DNA from: Chromobacterium phragmitis
GTDB lineage: Bacteria; Pseudomonadota; Gammaproteobacteria; Burkholderiales; Chromobacteriaceae
Direction: 5' to 3'
Assembly: GCF_003325475.1 (NCBI RefSeq)
Contig: NZ_CP029495.1
Span: 3,410,001 to 3,474,000 of the forward strand
Length of the DNA: 64,000 nt
The position numbers and the translations under genes were made by a program. This document shows, piece after piece, positions 9,086-16,907 of the stretch. The first letter of the stretch is position 1, and every line of letters begins with the position of its first letter. The notes below the pieces were generated by a model. It had not been told where the DNA came from. It made no database searches and saw nothing but the letters and a program-made list of their open reading frames with translations.

Positions 9086-9103
9086 GGCGCAGGCGTCTCA
9101 AGG

Positions 9104-9137
9104 AAAACGGACGACACGGGGTGTCGTCCGTTTTTTA
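9104..9137 (+). terminator. Intrinsic terminator of prkA-yeaH-spoVR
   Basis: A perfect 14-bp stem (9104-9117 with 9121-9134) and a 3-nt loop end in a run of six T residues, 18 bases after the spoVR stop. Confidence 0.9.
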
Positions 9138-9197
9138 TTCGCGGCGCATTCTCGCCGTCGCGCCGCCTTTCTGCCGAGCGGGAGCTTTGAATTCAGC

Positions 9198-9665
9198 TCA
9201 GGCAGTGCCGGCAACCGGCGACAGCCGGCAATAGGAACGGTCTTCGAAGCTGCCGTTGGGCTCGCCCCAGGCGTGGGCATACAATAGCTGGCCATTGGCT
9301 TCGATGCGTAGGGTGACTTCCTGGCGGAAGTGCTCGGAGAGGCTGCGCGGACCGCTGGCGAAGACCACCTCGAGCACGCCATGGCCGCCTTCCGCCTGGC
9401 GTATCGCCGGGTGGGCCAGCACGTAGGGCAGCTCGTCCATCACCGGCCACAGGCAGAGGGTGCCGTCCGGCAGGTAGCCGAGCAGGGTGGTTTCCCGATG
9501 CAGGATCTCGCCGTCGGTGCCGCTGGCGGTGTAGTGCAGCAGCAGCGCGCGCTGGCCGGGCAGCGCCTGCCAGTGCAGGCAGCCGGTGAAGGTCTGGTCC
9601 TCGTGGTTGATGCCTTCGCCACAGAACTGGTTGGGAAGCGATTGCAGGGCGGCTAGCAGCGGCAT
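9198..9665 (-). CDS. Conserved hypothetical protein, likely beta-barrel fold
   Basis: A 155-residue soluble protein without signal peptide or membrane segments. It has alternating short strands (FTGCLHWQALPGQRALLLHY, GTLCLWPVMDEL, VLEVVFASG) and ends in EDRSYCRLSPV. The pattern recalls lipocalin- or THAP4-like small beta-barrels that bind hydrophobic ligands or heme, but no signature proves this. It is 70 bp downstream of the heme/iron-type transporter genes on the same strand, so it could be their last cistron. Function is not recognised. Confidence 0.7.
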   Translation of the reverse strand: MPLLAALQSLPNQFCGEGINHEDQTFTGCLHWQALPGQRALLLHYTASGTDGEILHRETTLLGYLPDGTLCLWPVMDELPYVLAHPAIRQAEGGHGVLEVVFASGPRSLSEHFRQEVTLRIEANGQLLYAHAWGEPNGSFEDRSYCRLSPVAGTA

Positions 9666-9735
9666 GTCTACTCTCTTCCGATCACGGATGCGAGATAGTC
9701 AGGATCGCAGGTTTGCCCCGCGAATGCAATATGGA

Positions 9736-10536
9736 TCAGGCTTTGGGCGAATGGGTGGCGGACAGGGGAACGAAGGCGCGCAATGATTGTTCGGGGTGGC
9801 TGAGCTCAGCCAGGCGAATGCCGTAAACCGTTTCCAGCCGGTCCAGCCGCATCATGTCGTCGACCACTCCGCAGCCGGCTGAGCGGCCATCATTCAGCAG
9901 CAGAACCCGGTCGCCATGACGCAAGGCCAAGTTGAGATCGTGCACCACGGCCAGGGCGCCGATGTTCAGCCGCCGGGCGAGCTCCCTGGTTCGGGCCATC
10001 AGGGTGTCCGCCATCGCGAAATCTTGCGCCGCGGTGGGCTCATCCAGCAGCAGATAGCGTTCAGGGCGGGGAGAAAGCAACAATTGGCAGAGCGCCCGAG
10101 CCAATTGCAGGCGCTGCCTCTGGCCGCCGGACAGCTCTGTCAGCCGCAGGGAGGCCAGTTCCTCCGCTTCGGTCAGGCGCAGCGCATCCGCGACGGTATT
10201 TCTGACGAGCGAGGGAGGGGATGCGGGGTAGAGATACGCGCCGGCGGCGACCAGCTCTTCGCCGCGCCAGCCGGCGGGCGTGACGGAGTGTTGCTCGACG
10301 ACGGCGCGCCAGCCCGCAAGCTCGGCGCCGCGCATGGCGGCCAGCGGATGGCCGGAGAGGAGGATGTCGCCGGCATCGGCGCGCCACAGGCCGGACAGCA
10401 GTTTGAGCAAGGTGCTCTTGCCCGCGCCGTTGGGGCCCAGCACGATCAGCAGTTCGCCGGGACTGAGCGTCAAGGAGACGTTGTCCAGCAGCCGCCGGCC
10501 GCGCTTGCTCAGCGACAGTCTACGCGCCTCAAGCAT
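9736..10536 (-). CDS. hmuV: Iron/heme-type ABC transporter ATPase (HmuV-like)
   Basis: A 266-residue ATP-binding subunit. Walker A GPNGAGKST is near residue 35, the signature LSGGQRQRLQLARAL is near 140, and Walker B YLLLDEP is followed by the H-loop VVHDLN. Size and sequence match the FecE/HmuV branch that powers uptake of hemin or siderophores across the inner membrane. It overlaps the permease gene by 8 bases. No periplasmic binding protein or outer-membrane receptor gene is next to the pair, so the substrate (heme, siderophore or cobalamin) cannot be settled. Confidence 0.8.
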   Translation of the reverse strand: MLEARRLSLSKRGRRLLDNVSLTLSPGELLIVLGPNGAGKSTLLKLLSGLWRADAGDILLSGHPLAAMRGAELAGWRAVVEQHSVTPAGWRGEELVAAGAYLYPASPPSLVRNTVADALRLTEAEELASLRLTELSGGQRQRLQLARALCQLLLSPRPERYLLLDEPTAAQDFAMADTLMARTRELARRLNIGALAVVHDLNLALRHGDRVLLLNDGRSAGCGVVDDMMRLDRLETVYGIRLAELSHPEQSLRAFVPLSATHSPKA

Positions 10537-11494
10537 GGCGCGGCCTTTGGCTGCGCAGCAGCCACAGGAAAAACGGCGCCCCCAGCAGGCTGGTGATCAC
10601 GCCGACGGGCAACTCCGCCGGCGCCAGCAGCGATCGGGACAGCCAGTCGGCGCTAACGGTGAGCCAGGCGCCCAGCAGCGGGGACACGGCCAGCAGGCGG
10701 CGCGAGTCGCTGCCGACCAACTGGCGCGCCAGATGCGGCGCCATCAGGCCGACGAAGCCTATCATGCCGCAGCCGGACACCACCAAGCCTGCCGCCAGCG
10801 CGGCCAGCAGCACGATGCGCCATTCCTGTCCGCGCACGGAAAAGCCCAGGTAAAAGGCCGCGTCTTCTCCCAGCTGCAGCGCGTTCAGGAAACGCCAGTG
10901 GCGGAATAGCGCCAGCCAGATCAGCGGCGCGGCAAGCGCCAGCGTCAGCGCCAGCGGCCATTCCGCCCCGGCGAAACTGCCCATCAGCCAGAACGTGACC
11001 GCCCGCAGCGATCCGTCAGGCAACAAGGTGATCAGCAGGGTCAACAGGCTGCCGAGCAGGGTGCTGACGGCGAGTCCGCTAAGGATGAGCCGATTGCCGT
11101 CCTGATCTTCCCCCAGCAGCTTGATCAGCAACAAGGCGCCGAGCCCGCCGAAAAAGCCGGCGACGGCGACGCCGTACAGGCCGGCACCAAGGCTCAGCGC
11201 CAGCGCGGCGGCCAGCGCCGCGCCGCTGTTTATGCCGATGAGGCCTGGTTCCGCTAGCGGGTTGCGGAAGCGGGCCTGCACGGCGCAGCCGGCGCTGGAG
11301 AGCAGCGCGCCGGCGGAGGCGGCGGCAAGCAGTCGCGGCAGGCGAAGCTCTAGCAGCAGTTGCCACTCCAGTGGCGGTTGAGGGCTCAGCGATAGAAGGC
11401 TGGCGGTTTGCAGATGGCTGTGGTGCAGCAGGGAGGCGAGCGCCGTGAGTCCTAGCAGCGGGAGCAGAATGAGGAGGAGAGTGCGGACGCGCAT
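10529..11494 (-). CDS. hmuU: FecCD-family ABC transporter permease
   Basis: A 321-residue, strongly hydrophobic inner-membrane permease with about ten predicted spans. It carries family marks such as RLPRLLAAASAGALLSSAGC near residue 50 and GCGMIGFVGLMAPHLARQLVG near 235, the region that contacts the ATPase. It belongs to the BtuC/FecD/HmuU fold and pairs with the downstream ATPase. The start at 11494 gives a normal N-terminal span. The HmuU assignment rests on similarity to the ATPase partner; no TonB receptor or binding protein lies nearby. Confidence 0.8.
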   Translation of the reverse strand: MRVRTLLLILLPLLGLTALASLLHHSHLQTASLLSLSPQPPLEWQLLLELRLPRLLAAASAGALLSSAGCAVQARFRNPLAEPGLIGINSGAALAAALALSLGAGLYGVAVAGFFGGLGALLLIKLLGEDQDGNRLILSGLAVSTLLGSLLTLLITLLPDGSLRAVTFWLMGSFAGAEWPLALTLALAAPLIWLALFRHWRFLNALQLGEDAAFYLGFSVRGQEWRIVLLAALAAGLVVSGCGMIGFVGLMAPHLARQLVGSDSRRLLAVSPLLGAWLTVSADWLSRSLLAPAELPVGVITSLLGAPFFLWLLRSQRPRHA

Positions 11495-11502
11495 CGGGAA
11501 AG

Positions 11503-11523
11503 GGGAAGGGCTGGGCCCTTCCC
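11503..11523 (-). terminator. Hairpin between dapB and the ABC permease
   Basis: A 9-bp stem (11503-11511 with 11515-11523) and 3-nt loop lie 8 bases after the dapB stop on the minus strand. The following CCTTTCCC is a poor U-tract, so termination may be partial and the transporter genes may get read-through. Confidence 0.5.
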
Positions 11524-11530
11524 GTCTGGC

Positions 11531-12343
11531 TTAGCGCAGGCCAAGCACGTCCTGCATGTCGAACAGGCCGTGGGGTCGCATGGACAGCCAGCGCGCGGCG
11601 CGCACCGCGCCGTTGGCGAAGGTGGCGCGGCTGGACGCTTTGTGGCTGATTTCCACTCGCTCGCCCAACGCGGCGAACAGCGCGGTATGGTCGCCCACCA
11701 CGTCGCCGCCGCGCACGGTGGCGAAGCCTATGGTTTGCGGGTCGCGCTCGCCGGTCACGCCCTCGCGGCCATAGACTGCGCATTGCTTCAGATCGCGGCC
11801 CAGCGCGTCGGCGATGACTTCGCCCATGCGCAGCGCGGTGCCGGACGGCGCGTCCACTTTGAAGCGGTGGTGGGCCTCGATGATTTCAATGTCGTAGCCT
11901 TCGTCCAGCACCCGCGCGGCCATGTCCAGCAGCTTGAAGGTCAGGTTGACGCCTACGCTGAAGTTGGCGGCGAATACGATGCCGATCTTGTCCGACGCCT
12001 CTCGGATGGCGGTTTTGCCGGCGTCGTCGAAGCCGGTGGTGCCGATCACCATGCGCACGCCGCGCTCCACGCAGGCCAGCATATGCTCCAGCGTGCCTTC
12101 CGGGCGGGTGAAGTCGATGACCGCGTCGGCGCCGTCAAGCGCGGAGATGAAGTCGGAGCTGATGGAAACGCCGCTGCCGCGGCCGCAGAACAGGCCCGCG
12201 TCCTGGCCGATAAAGCCAGAATCGGCGCGGTCGATCGCGGCGTGCAGCCGCACGCCCTCGGTATTCAGCACGGATTCGATCAGCGCGCGGCCCATGCGGC
12301 CCGACGCGCCGACGATGACGATATTCTGCGGGCGCATGGTCAC
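11531..12343 (-). CDS. dapB: 4-hydroxy-tetrahydrodipicolinate reductase
   Basis: A 270-residue enzyme that reduces hydroxy-tetrahydrodipicolinate with NAD(P)H in the lysine and meso-diaminopimelate pathway. The N-terminal Rossmann motif GASGRMG is at 12-18, GTTGF is near 105, and the catalytic stretch EAHHRFKVDAPSGTALRMGE is near 155, with the His, Lys and substrate-binding residues intact. The start overlaps the end of bamE by 4 bases, so the two are translated together, an arrangement common in betaproteobacteria. Confidence 0.95.
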   Translation of the reverse strand: MTMRPQNIVIVGASGRMGRALIESVLNTEGVRLHAAIDRADSGFIGQDAGLFCGRGSGVSISSDFISALDGADAVIDFTRPEGTLEHMLACVERGVRMVIGTTGFDDAGKTAIREASDKIGIVFAANFSVGVNLTFKLLDMAARVLDEGYDIEIIEAHHRFKVDAPSGTALRMGEVIADALGRDLKQCAVYGREGVTGERDPQTIGFATVRGGDVVGDHTALFAALGERVEISHKASSRATFANGAVRAARWLSMRPHGLFDMQDVLGLR

Positions 12344-12717
12344 TTGGCCTCTTGCGCAGGAGCGGAGGCGTCAAGCTGCTTGGCTGGCGGCGCGGCTTGG
12401 GCATTGCCCTCGACGCGGTCCAGAATGTCGCCGTTGAAGTAGACGGTCAGCAGCTTGTTGCTGGATGGATTCACCTTGCCGCCCTTGGCGTCGCTATACT
12501 TGTAGTCCCAGCGATTGGCGTGGAAGGGATCGGTGAGCAGCGGGGTGCCAAGCAAGAAGCGCACCTGGGAGCGCGTCATGCCGGGCTTGAGCTTGGCGAC
12601 CGCGTCCTGGGTTACGTAATTGCCTTGCTGGACTTCCACGCGGTGGCTCCAGTCGAGCGGATTCATCGAACTGCAGCCGGCGACTGCGATGACGGCGGCG
12701 AAAATCAGGGCGCGCAT
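12340..12717 (-). CDS. bamE: Outer-membrane assembly lipoprotein BamE
   Basis: A 125-residue lipoprotein with a short signal peptide and lipobox VAGC (Cys15). The SmpA/OmlA fold is seen in KPGMTRSQVRFLLGTPL followed by W-DYKY, the conserved core that contacts BamD and phosphatidylglycerol in the Bam complex. It is divergent from fur across a 97-bp gap, the usual fur-bamE arrangement, and is translationally coupled to dapB. Confidence 0.93.
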   Translation of the reverse strand: MRALIFAAVIAVAGCSSMNPLDWSHRVEVQQGNYVTQDAVAKLKPGMTRSQVRFLLGTPLLTDPFHANRWDYKYSDAKGGKVNPSSNKLLTVYFNGDILDRVEGNAQAAPPAKQLDASAPAQEAK

Positions 12718-12814
12718 GGTACTCCGATTGACTCAAACGTTTATGAGGCTGTAATTAGGCAAAGCCGTCAAAAGGCTTTATCATGATTCGAAAACCGACA
12801 CACTTTATATCACG

Positions 12815-13246
12815 ATGAGCAAAGCCAGTCACCTCAAAGATATCGGCCTGAAAGCCACCGGCCCGCGCCTGAAAATCCTCGATCTGTTCGAGCAGGGCGA
12901 TGCCGGCCACATGTCCGCCGAAGACGTGTATCGCAAGCTGCTTGCGGAAAACATCGACATCGGTCTGGCCACCATTTATCGCGTGCTGACCCAATTCGAG
13001 CAGGCCGGCATCCTGGTGCGCCACCATTTCGAAACCGGCAAGGCGGTGTACGAGCTGAACCAGGGCGGCCACCATGACCACATGGTGTGTGTCAGCTGCG
13101 GCAAGGTGGTCGAGTTCTTCGATCCCGAGATCGAAGCGCTGCAGGATCGCATCGCCGAGCAGCATGGTTTCCGCATCGTCGAGCACGCGCTGTACATGTA
13201 CGGCGAGTGTCCGGACTGCCTGGGCAAGAGCGGCCGACGCGGATGA
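12815..13246 (+). CDS. fur: Ferric uptake regulator
   Basis: A 143-residue iron-sensing repressor. The N-terminal winged helix contains DIGLATIYRVLTQFEQAGI. The dimer domain has the HHDHMVC metal-site motif and two Cys pairs, CVSC near residue 93 and CPDC near 131, that bind structural zinc. There is no strong ribosome site before the ATG, but the N-terminus matches the family. Its stop overlaps the aat start (ATGA), so the iron regulator shares an mRNA with the N-degron transferases. Confidence 0.96.
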   Translation: MSKASHLKDIGLKATGPRLKILDLFEQGDAGHMSAEDVYRKLLAENIDIGLATIYRVLTQFEQAGILVRHHFETGKAVYELNQGGHHDHMVCVSCGKVVEFFDPEIEALQDRIAEQHGFRIVEHALYMYGECPDCLGKSGRRG

Positions 13247-13944
13247 TTCCCTGGCTCGGTCCCGAGCCTGTCTTCCCGCCGGTGTCGCAGGCCCTCGGTC
13301 ATCCCAACGGTTTGCTGGCCGCTGGCGGCGATTTGTCTTCACGGCGCATTCTCACTGCCTATTCCGAAGGCATTTTCCCCTGGTTTTCCGAAGGCGAGCC
13401 CATCCTGTGGTGGTCGCCGGCGCCGCGGATGGCGCTGCTGACCGATGAGGTCAAGATCAGCCGCTCGCTGGCCAAGGCTTTGCGCAATCTCGACTACGAA
13501 ATCCGCGTGGACACCGCTTTTGAAGAGGTGATGCGCGCCTGTTCCCAGCCGCGCGACGGCCAGGATGGCACCTGGATCGTGCCGGAAATGGTGGCCGCCT
13601 ATTGTCGATTGCATCAGCTGGGGTACGCGCACAGCTTCGAAACCTGGATGGATGGCGTTCTGGTTGGCGGCTTGTACGGCGTCTCCATCGGCCAGATGTT
13701 CTACGGCGAATCGATGTTTTCTCGCCGGCGCGACGCGTCCAAGCTGGCTTTTGTTCACATGGCCCGCCATCTGCGCGCCCAGGGTGTGGAAATGGTGGAT
13801 TGCCAGATGTATACCGAGCACTTGGCAAGCCTGGGCGCGAGGTTGATAGCGCGCGATGTTTTTCTTGCTACTCTGAAAGAGAAGATCCGGCAGCCTCAGC
13901 CGGATCAGATGTGGGACTACCATTACCGCCATGAGTCATCGTGA
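13243..13944 (+). CDS. aat: Leucyl/phenylalanyl-tRNA-protein transferase
   Basis: A 233-residue enzyme that adds Leu or Phe from tRNA to proteins with N-terminal Lys or Arg, marking them for ClpS-ClpAP. Conserved blocks are FPPVSQALGHPNGLLAAGGD near residue 10, the GIFPWF and WWSPAPRM region, and GGLYGVSIGQMFYGESMFS near 145. The start ATG at 13243 overlaps the fur stop and gives the canonical MIPWL N-terminus. The last 14 bases overlap the next gene, bpt. Confidence 0.95.
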   Translation: MIPWLGPEPVFPPVSQALGHPNGLLAAGGDLSSRRILTAYSEGIFPWFSEGEPILWWSPAPRMALLTDEVKISRSLAKALRNLDYEIRVDTAFEEVMRACSQPRDGQDGTWIVPEMVAAYCRLHQLGYAHSFETWMDGVLVGGLYGVSIGQMFYGESMFSRRRDASKLAFVHMARHLRAQGVEMVDCQMYTEHLASLGARLIARDVFLATLKEKIRQPQPDQMWDYHYRHESS

Positions 13945-14662
13945 AGCCGGCCAGGTCGCGGCCATCCATTTCTACGCCACGGCGCCGTATCCTTGCAGCT
14001 ATCTGTCTGGACGGCAGGCGCGCTCCCAAGTGGCGATTCCGGCCGAAGCGATAGATAGCGGCGTTTACAGCCAGTTGGTCCGGTTGGGTTTCCGCCGCAG
14101 CGGACTCTATACCTATCGGCCTTACTGCGACGCTTGCCAAGCCTGCATTCCGGTGCGATTGCCGGTAGACCAGTTCCGGCCCAACCGTACCCAGCGGCGT
14201 GTATGGCGACGCGGAGCGGAAATGAGCGCGCGTTGGTTGCCTCTTGGTTTCGACGCCGAGCATTACGCCCTCTACCGGTGGTACCAGCAAAGCCGCCATG
14301 CGGGCGGCGGCATGTCGGACGACGATGCCCAGCAGTACTCTGAATTCATCCTGAAAAGCGGAGTGGATAGCCATCTCGCGGAATTCCGCCTCAATGGCGA
14401 GTTGAAGATGGTCAGCCTGGTGGACCGGCTGATGGATGGTCTGTCCGCTGTCTACACATTTTACGATCCCGAGGACACGCAAGCCAGTCTGGGGGTCTAC
14501 AACGTGTTGTGGCAGGTGGAGCAGGCGCGCATGCTGGGGCTGAGCTATGTCTATCTGGGTTACTGGATCGCCGATTGCCGCAAGATGGCGTACAAGTCCG
14601 GCTACCGTCCGCTGCAGATGCTGTACGGCGGGAGATGGCAGGCCATGCAGGAACCGGATTGA
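13931..14662 (+). CDS. bpt: Aspartate/glutamate leucyltransferase
   Basis: A 243-residue ATE-type transferase of the Bpt class, which puts Leu on N-terminal Asp or Glu. The N-terminal cysteine motif YCDACQACIPVRLP near residue 68, the RRVWRRG helix and DRLMDGLSAVYTFYDPE are typical. Together with aat it covers basic and acidic secondary N-degrons. It overlaps aat by 14 bases and ends in a terminator, closing the fur-aat-bpt operon. The Bpt name is preferred over bacterial R-transferase because of the bacterial sequence type. Confidence 0.93.
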   Translation: MSHREAGQVAAIHFYATAPYPCSYLSGRQARSQVAIPAEAIDSGVYSQLVRLGFRRSGLYTYRPYCDACQACIPVRLPVDQFRPNRTQRRVWRRGAEMSARWLPLGFDAEHYALYRWYQQSRHAGGGMSDDDAQQYSEFILKSGVDSHLAEFRLNGELKMVSLVDRLMDGLSAVYTFYDPEDTQASLGVYNVLWQVEQARMLGLSYVYLGYWIADCRKMAYKSGYRPLQMLYGGRWQAMQEPD

Positions 14663-14681
14663 GTTAAGCCGGCGCATGAAA

Positions 14682-14705
14682 AAACAGGCCCGATTGGGCC
14701 TGTTT
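14682..14705 (+). terminator. Intrinsic terminator of fur-aat-bpt
   Basis: A 10-bp stem (14682-14691 with 14696-14705) and a GATT loop lie 20 bases after the bpt stop. A flanking AAA/TTT pair makes it probably bidirectional, serving the convergent lipoprotein gene as well. Confidence 0.8.
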
Positions 14706-14725
14706 CGTTATGGGCGGCGGGGCGC

Positions 14726-15187
14726 TCAGTAGGGAACGACGCGGTCGTTGCCGCCGCCGCTCAGCAGCTTGACGCGCTGATTGACCACGAAGGGGATGTC
14801 GGCTTCCTGAACGATGGAGACGGTGCGGCCGGAATCCAGCTTGACGGTGATTTCAAGCGCGTTTTTTGTCATTCCTCGTTGAGCGGCCTGGGCGCCGAAG
14901 CCGCCGGCCAGCGCGCCGACGATGCCGCCGGCGATTTGGCCCTTGCCGCCGCCGATGTTGCTGCCGGCCAGGCCGCCCAGCGCGGCGCCGCCCAGCGTCA
15001 GCAGTTCATTGTTCTGGCCTTCCATCTTCACATTCTGCACCGACAGAACGGTGCCGAACTGGACGGTCTGCGCTTGGCGCATCTGGCCCTTGGAGTAAAC
15101 GGCTGCCGAATCGGACGTCGCGCAGCCGGTGAGCGCGCCTGCGCTCAGCAGGCCGATCAGGGTGATGCGGCTGAGGGAAGAAATCAT
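14726..15187 (-). CDS. SlyB/Pcp-like glycine-zipper lipoprotein
   Basis: A 153-residue outer-membrane lipoprotein. The signal peptide ends in lipobox LTGC (Cys22). The centre carries a glycine-zipper 2TM segment (LGGAALGGLAGSNIGGGKG then AGGIVGALAGGFGAQAA, residues 66-100), and the C-terminus has a small beta domain ending in RVKLLSGGGNDRVVPY. This is the layout of SlyB, which shields outer-membrane proteins under envelope stress. Being 22 bp downstream of pyrD, it may be cotranscribed. Confidence 0.85.
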   Translation of the reverse strand: MISSLSRITLIGLLSAGALTGCATSDSAAVYSKGQMRQAQTVQFGTVLSVQNVKMEGQNNELLTLGGAALGGLAGSNIGGGKGQIAGGIVGALAGGFGAQAAQRGMTKNALEITVKLDSGRTVSIVQEADIPFVVNQRVKLLSGGGNDRVVPY

Positions 15188-15209
15188 TTTTCCTGCTCCA
15201 TTCTTGACT

Positions 15210-16244
15210 TTAGTTGCGAGCTTGTAGATGTTGCGCCGCCGCCCGCGCGCATTCGCCGATCAGCTCCGGTCCGCGATAGATCAGGCCGCTGTACAGCTGC
15301 ACCAGGCTGGCGCCGGCATCCAGTTTTTCCACGGCGTCGCTGCCGGAAAGGATGCCGCCAACTCCTATGATAGGCAGAGCGCCGCCAAGTTCCTTGTACA
15401 GTTTGCGTATGACTTCTGTGGAGCGGCTGCGCACCGGCGCGCCGGACAGGCCGCCGGCCTCGTTTCCCAGGGGATGGCCGGCGACTTCCCGGCGCGACAG
15501 CGTGGTGTTGGTGGCGATGATGCCGTCTATGCCGTTTCCGGTCAGCAGGCGGGCGATTTCGGCGATCTGTTCGTCGTCGAGATCCGGGGCGATCTTCACC
15601 GCCAGCGGCACGTAGCGGCCGTGCTTGTCGGCCAGGGCTTGTTGCCGCTGCTTCAGCGCGGCCAGCAGCTTGCCCAGCTCGTCGCCTTGCTGCAGTTGGC
15701 GCAGGTTCTTGGTGTTGGGCGAGGAGATGTTGACGGCGACGTAGCTGGCGGCGGCGTAAACCTGATCCAGGCAGGCCAGATAGTCATCCACGGCGTTCTC
15801 TATCGGCGTGATCGCGTTCTTGCCGATATTGATGCCCAGCACGCCCTTGAATTCGCAGTGGCGGACATGGTCCAGCAGCGCGGCTACGCCGAGATTGTTG
15901 AAGCCCATGCGGTTGATGATGGCTTCGTGTTCCGGCAGGCGGAACAGGCGCGGCTTGGGGTTGCCGTCCTGGGGACGGGGGGTGACGGTGCCGATCTCTA
16001 TGAAGCCGAAACCCAGCGCCGCCAGCGCGTCGATGTGGGCGCCGTTCTTGTCCAGGCCGGCGGCGAGGCCCACCGGGTTGGGAAAGGTCAAGCCCATCGC
16101 CTGCACCGGCTGATGGATGGCGGGCGAGGCGGCCAGCGGAGTCAGATGCAGCCGATGCGCGCGGTCGAGCATCTTCAGCGTGTGCTCGTGGGCGGTTTCC
16201 GCGTCGAGTTTAAACAGCAGCGGGCGCAGCAGCGGGTACAGCAT
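15210..16244 (-). CDS. pyrD: Dihydroorotate dehydrogenase, quinone type
   Basis: A 344-residue class 2 enzyme that oxidises dihydroorotate to orotate with membrane quinone, the fourth step of pyrimidine synthesis. The N-terminal membrane-contact helix (LLRPLLFKLDAETAHEHTLK) marks class 2. FMN-binding and catalytic blocks are NPVGLAAGLDKNG near 56, VNISSPNTKNLR near 175 (catalytic Ser) and IIGVGGILSG near 290. The length agrees with E. coli PyrD (336 residues). Confidence 0.95.
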   Translation of the reverse strand: MLYPLLRPLLFKLDAETAHEHTLKMLDRAHRLHLTPLAASPAIHQPVQAMGLTFPNPVGLAAGLDKNGAHIDALAALGFGFIEIGTVTPRPQDGNPKPRLFRLPEHEAIINRMGFNNLGVAALLDHVRHCEFKGVLGINIGKNAITPIENAVDDYLACLDQVYAAASYVAVNISSPNTKNLRQLQQGDELGKLLAALKQRQQALADKHGRYVPLAVKIAPDLDDEQIAEIARLLTGNGIDGIIATNTTLSRREVAGHPLGNEAGGLSGAPVRSRSTEVIRKLYKELGGALPIIGVGGILSGSDAVEKLDAGASLVQLYSGLIYRGPELIGECARAAAQHLQARN

Positions 16245-16264
16245 GGCATTCTCCGGGCAGACAA

Positions 16265-16288
16265 ATGCCCGGCATTATAACCGGGCAT
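16265..16288 (-). terminator. Hairpin after the nitroreductase gene
   Basis: An 8-bp stem (16265-16272 with 16281-16288) lies between the rutE-like stop and the pyrD start, 28 bases after the stop. On the minus strand it is followed by TTTGTC, a weak U-tract. Confidence 0.45.
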
Positions 16289-16316
16289 CGCGATCAGGCC
16301 AGCGTCAATTGTCGGC

Positions 16317-16907
16317 TCAGAGAATCTGGCAGGCTTGCTCGAACGAGAAGCGGGGCGAGCGCGGGAACAGCTTGTCGGCCGCGCCGTAGCCCAGATTGAT
16401 CAGGAAGTTGGACTTGAAGCGGCCATCCGGGAAGAAGGCGGCGTCCACGGCGGCGTTGTCGAAGCCGGACATCGGGCCGCAATCCAGGCCCAGCGAGCGG
16501 GCGGCCAGGATCAGGTAAGCGCCCTGCAGCGTGCCGTTGCGGAAGGCGGTGGTGTCGATCAGCGGCTGATTGCCTTCGAACCAGCTTTTGGCGTCGGCGT
16601 GGGGGAACAGCTGCGGGAGGTGCTCATAGAAGCGCGGATCGTGGGCGACGATCACGCATACCGGCGCGGCCATGGTCTTGTCGACGTTGCCTTCGGCCAG
16701 GCAGGGCTTCAACTTGGCCTTGGCCTCGGCGCTCTTGACGAAGACAAAGCGGGCCGGGGAACAGTTGGCGCTGGTGGGCGCCTGCTTCAGCAGATCGTGC
16801 AGTTGGCGCAGCAGCTCATCGCCTACCGGACGCGGTTGCCAGTGGCTGTGGGTGCGGGCGTTGAGGAACAGCTGTTCCAGCGTGGCGTGGGGGAGGGGGG
16901 TGCTCAT
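16317..16907 (-). CDS. Nitroreductase-family oxidoreductase, RutE/HadB-like
   Basis: A 196-residue flavoprotein of the nitroreductase fold. The block LLKQAPTSANCSPARFVFV near residue 38 binds FMN phosphate, and LGLDCGPMSGFDNAAVDAAFF plus FLINLGYG near 140-175 match the subgroup of malonic semialdehyde reductase RutE. There is no rut pyrimidine-degradation operon here, so a role in 3-hydroxypropionate formation is not certain. It may act on other enals or quinones. It overlaps the motD stop by 4 bases (ATGA), an unexpected pairing. Confidence 0.82.
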   Translation of the reverse strand: MSTPLPHATLEQLFLNARTHSHWQPRPVGDELLRQLHDLLKQAPTSANCSPARFVFVKSAEAKAKLKPCLAEGNVDKTMAAPVCVIVAHDPRFYEHLPQLFPHADAKSWFEGNQPLIDTTAFRNGTLQGAYLILAARSLGLDCGPMSGFDNAAVDAAFFPDGRFKSNFLINLGYGAADKLFPRSPRFSFEQACQIL

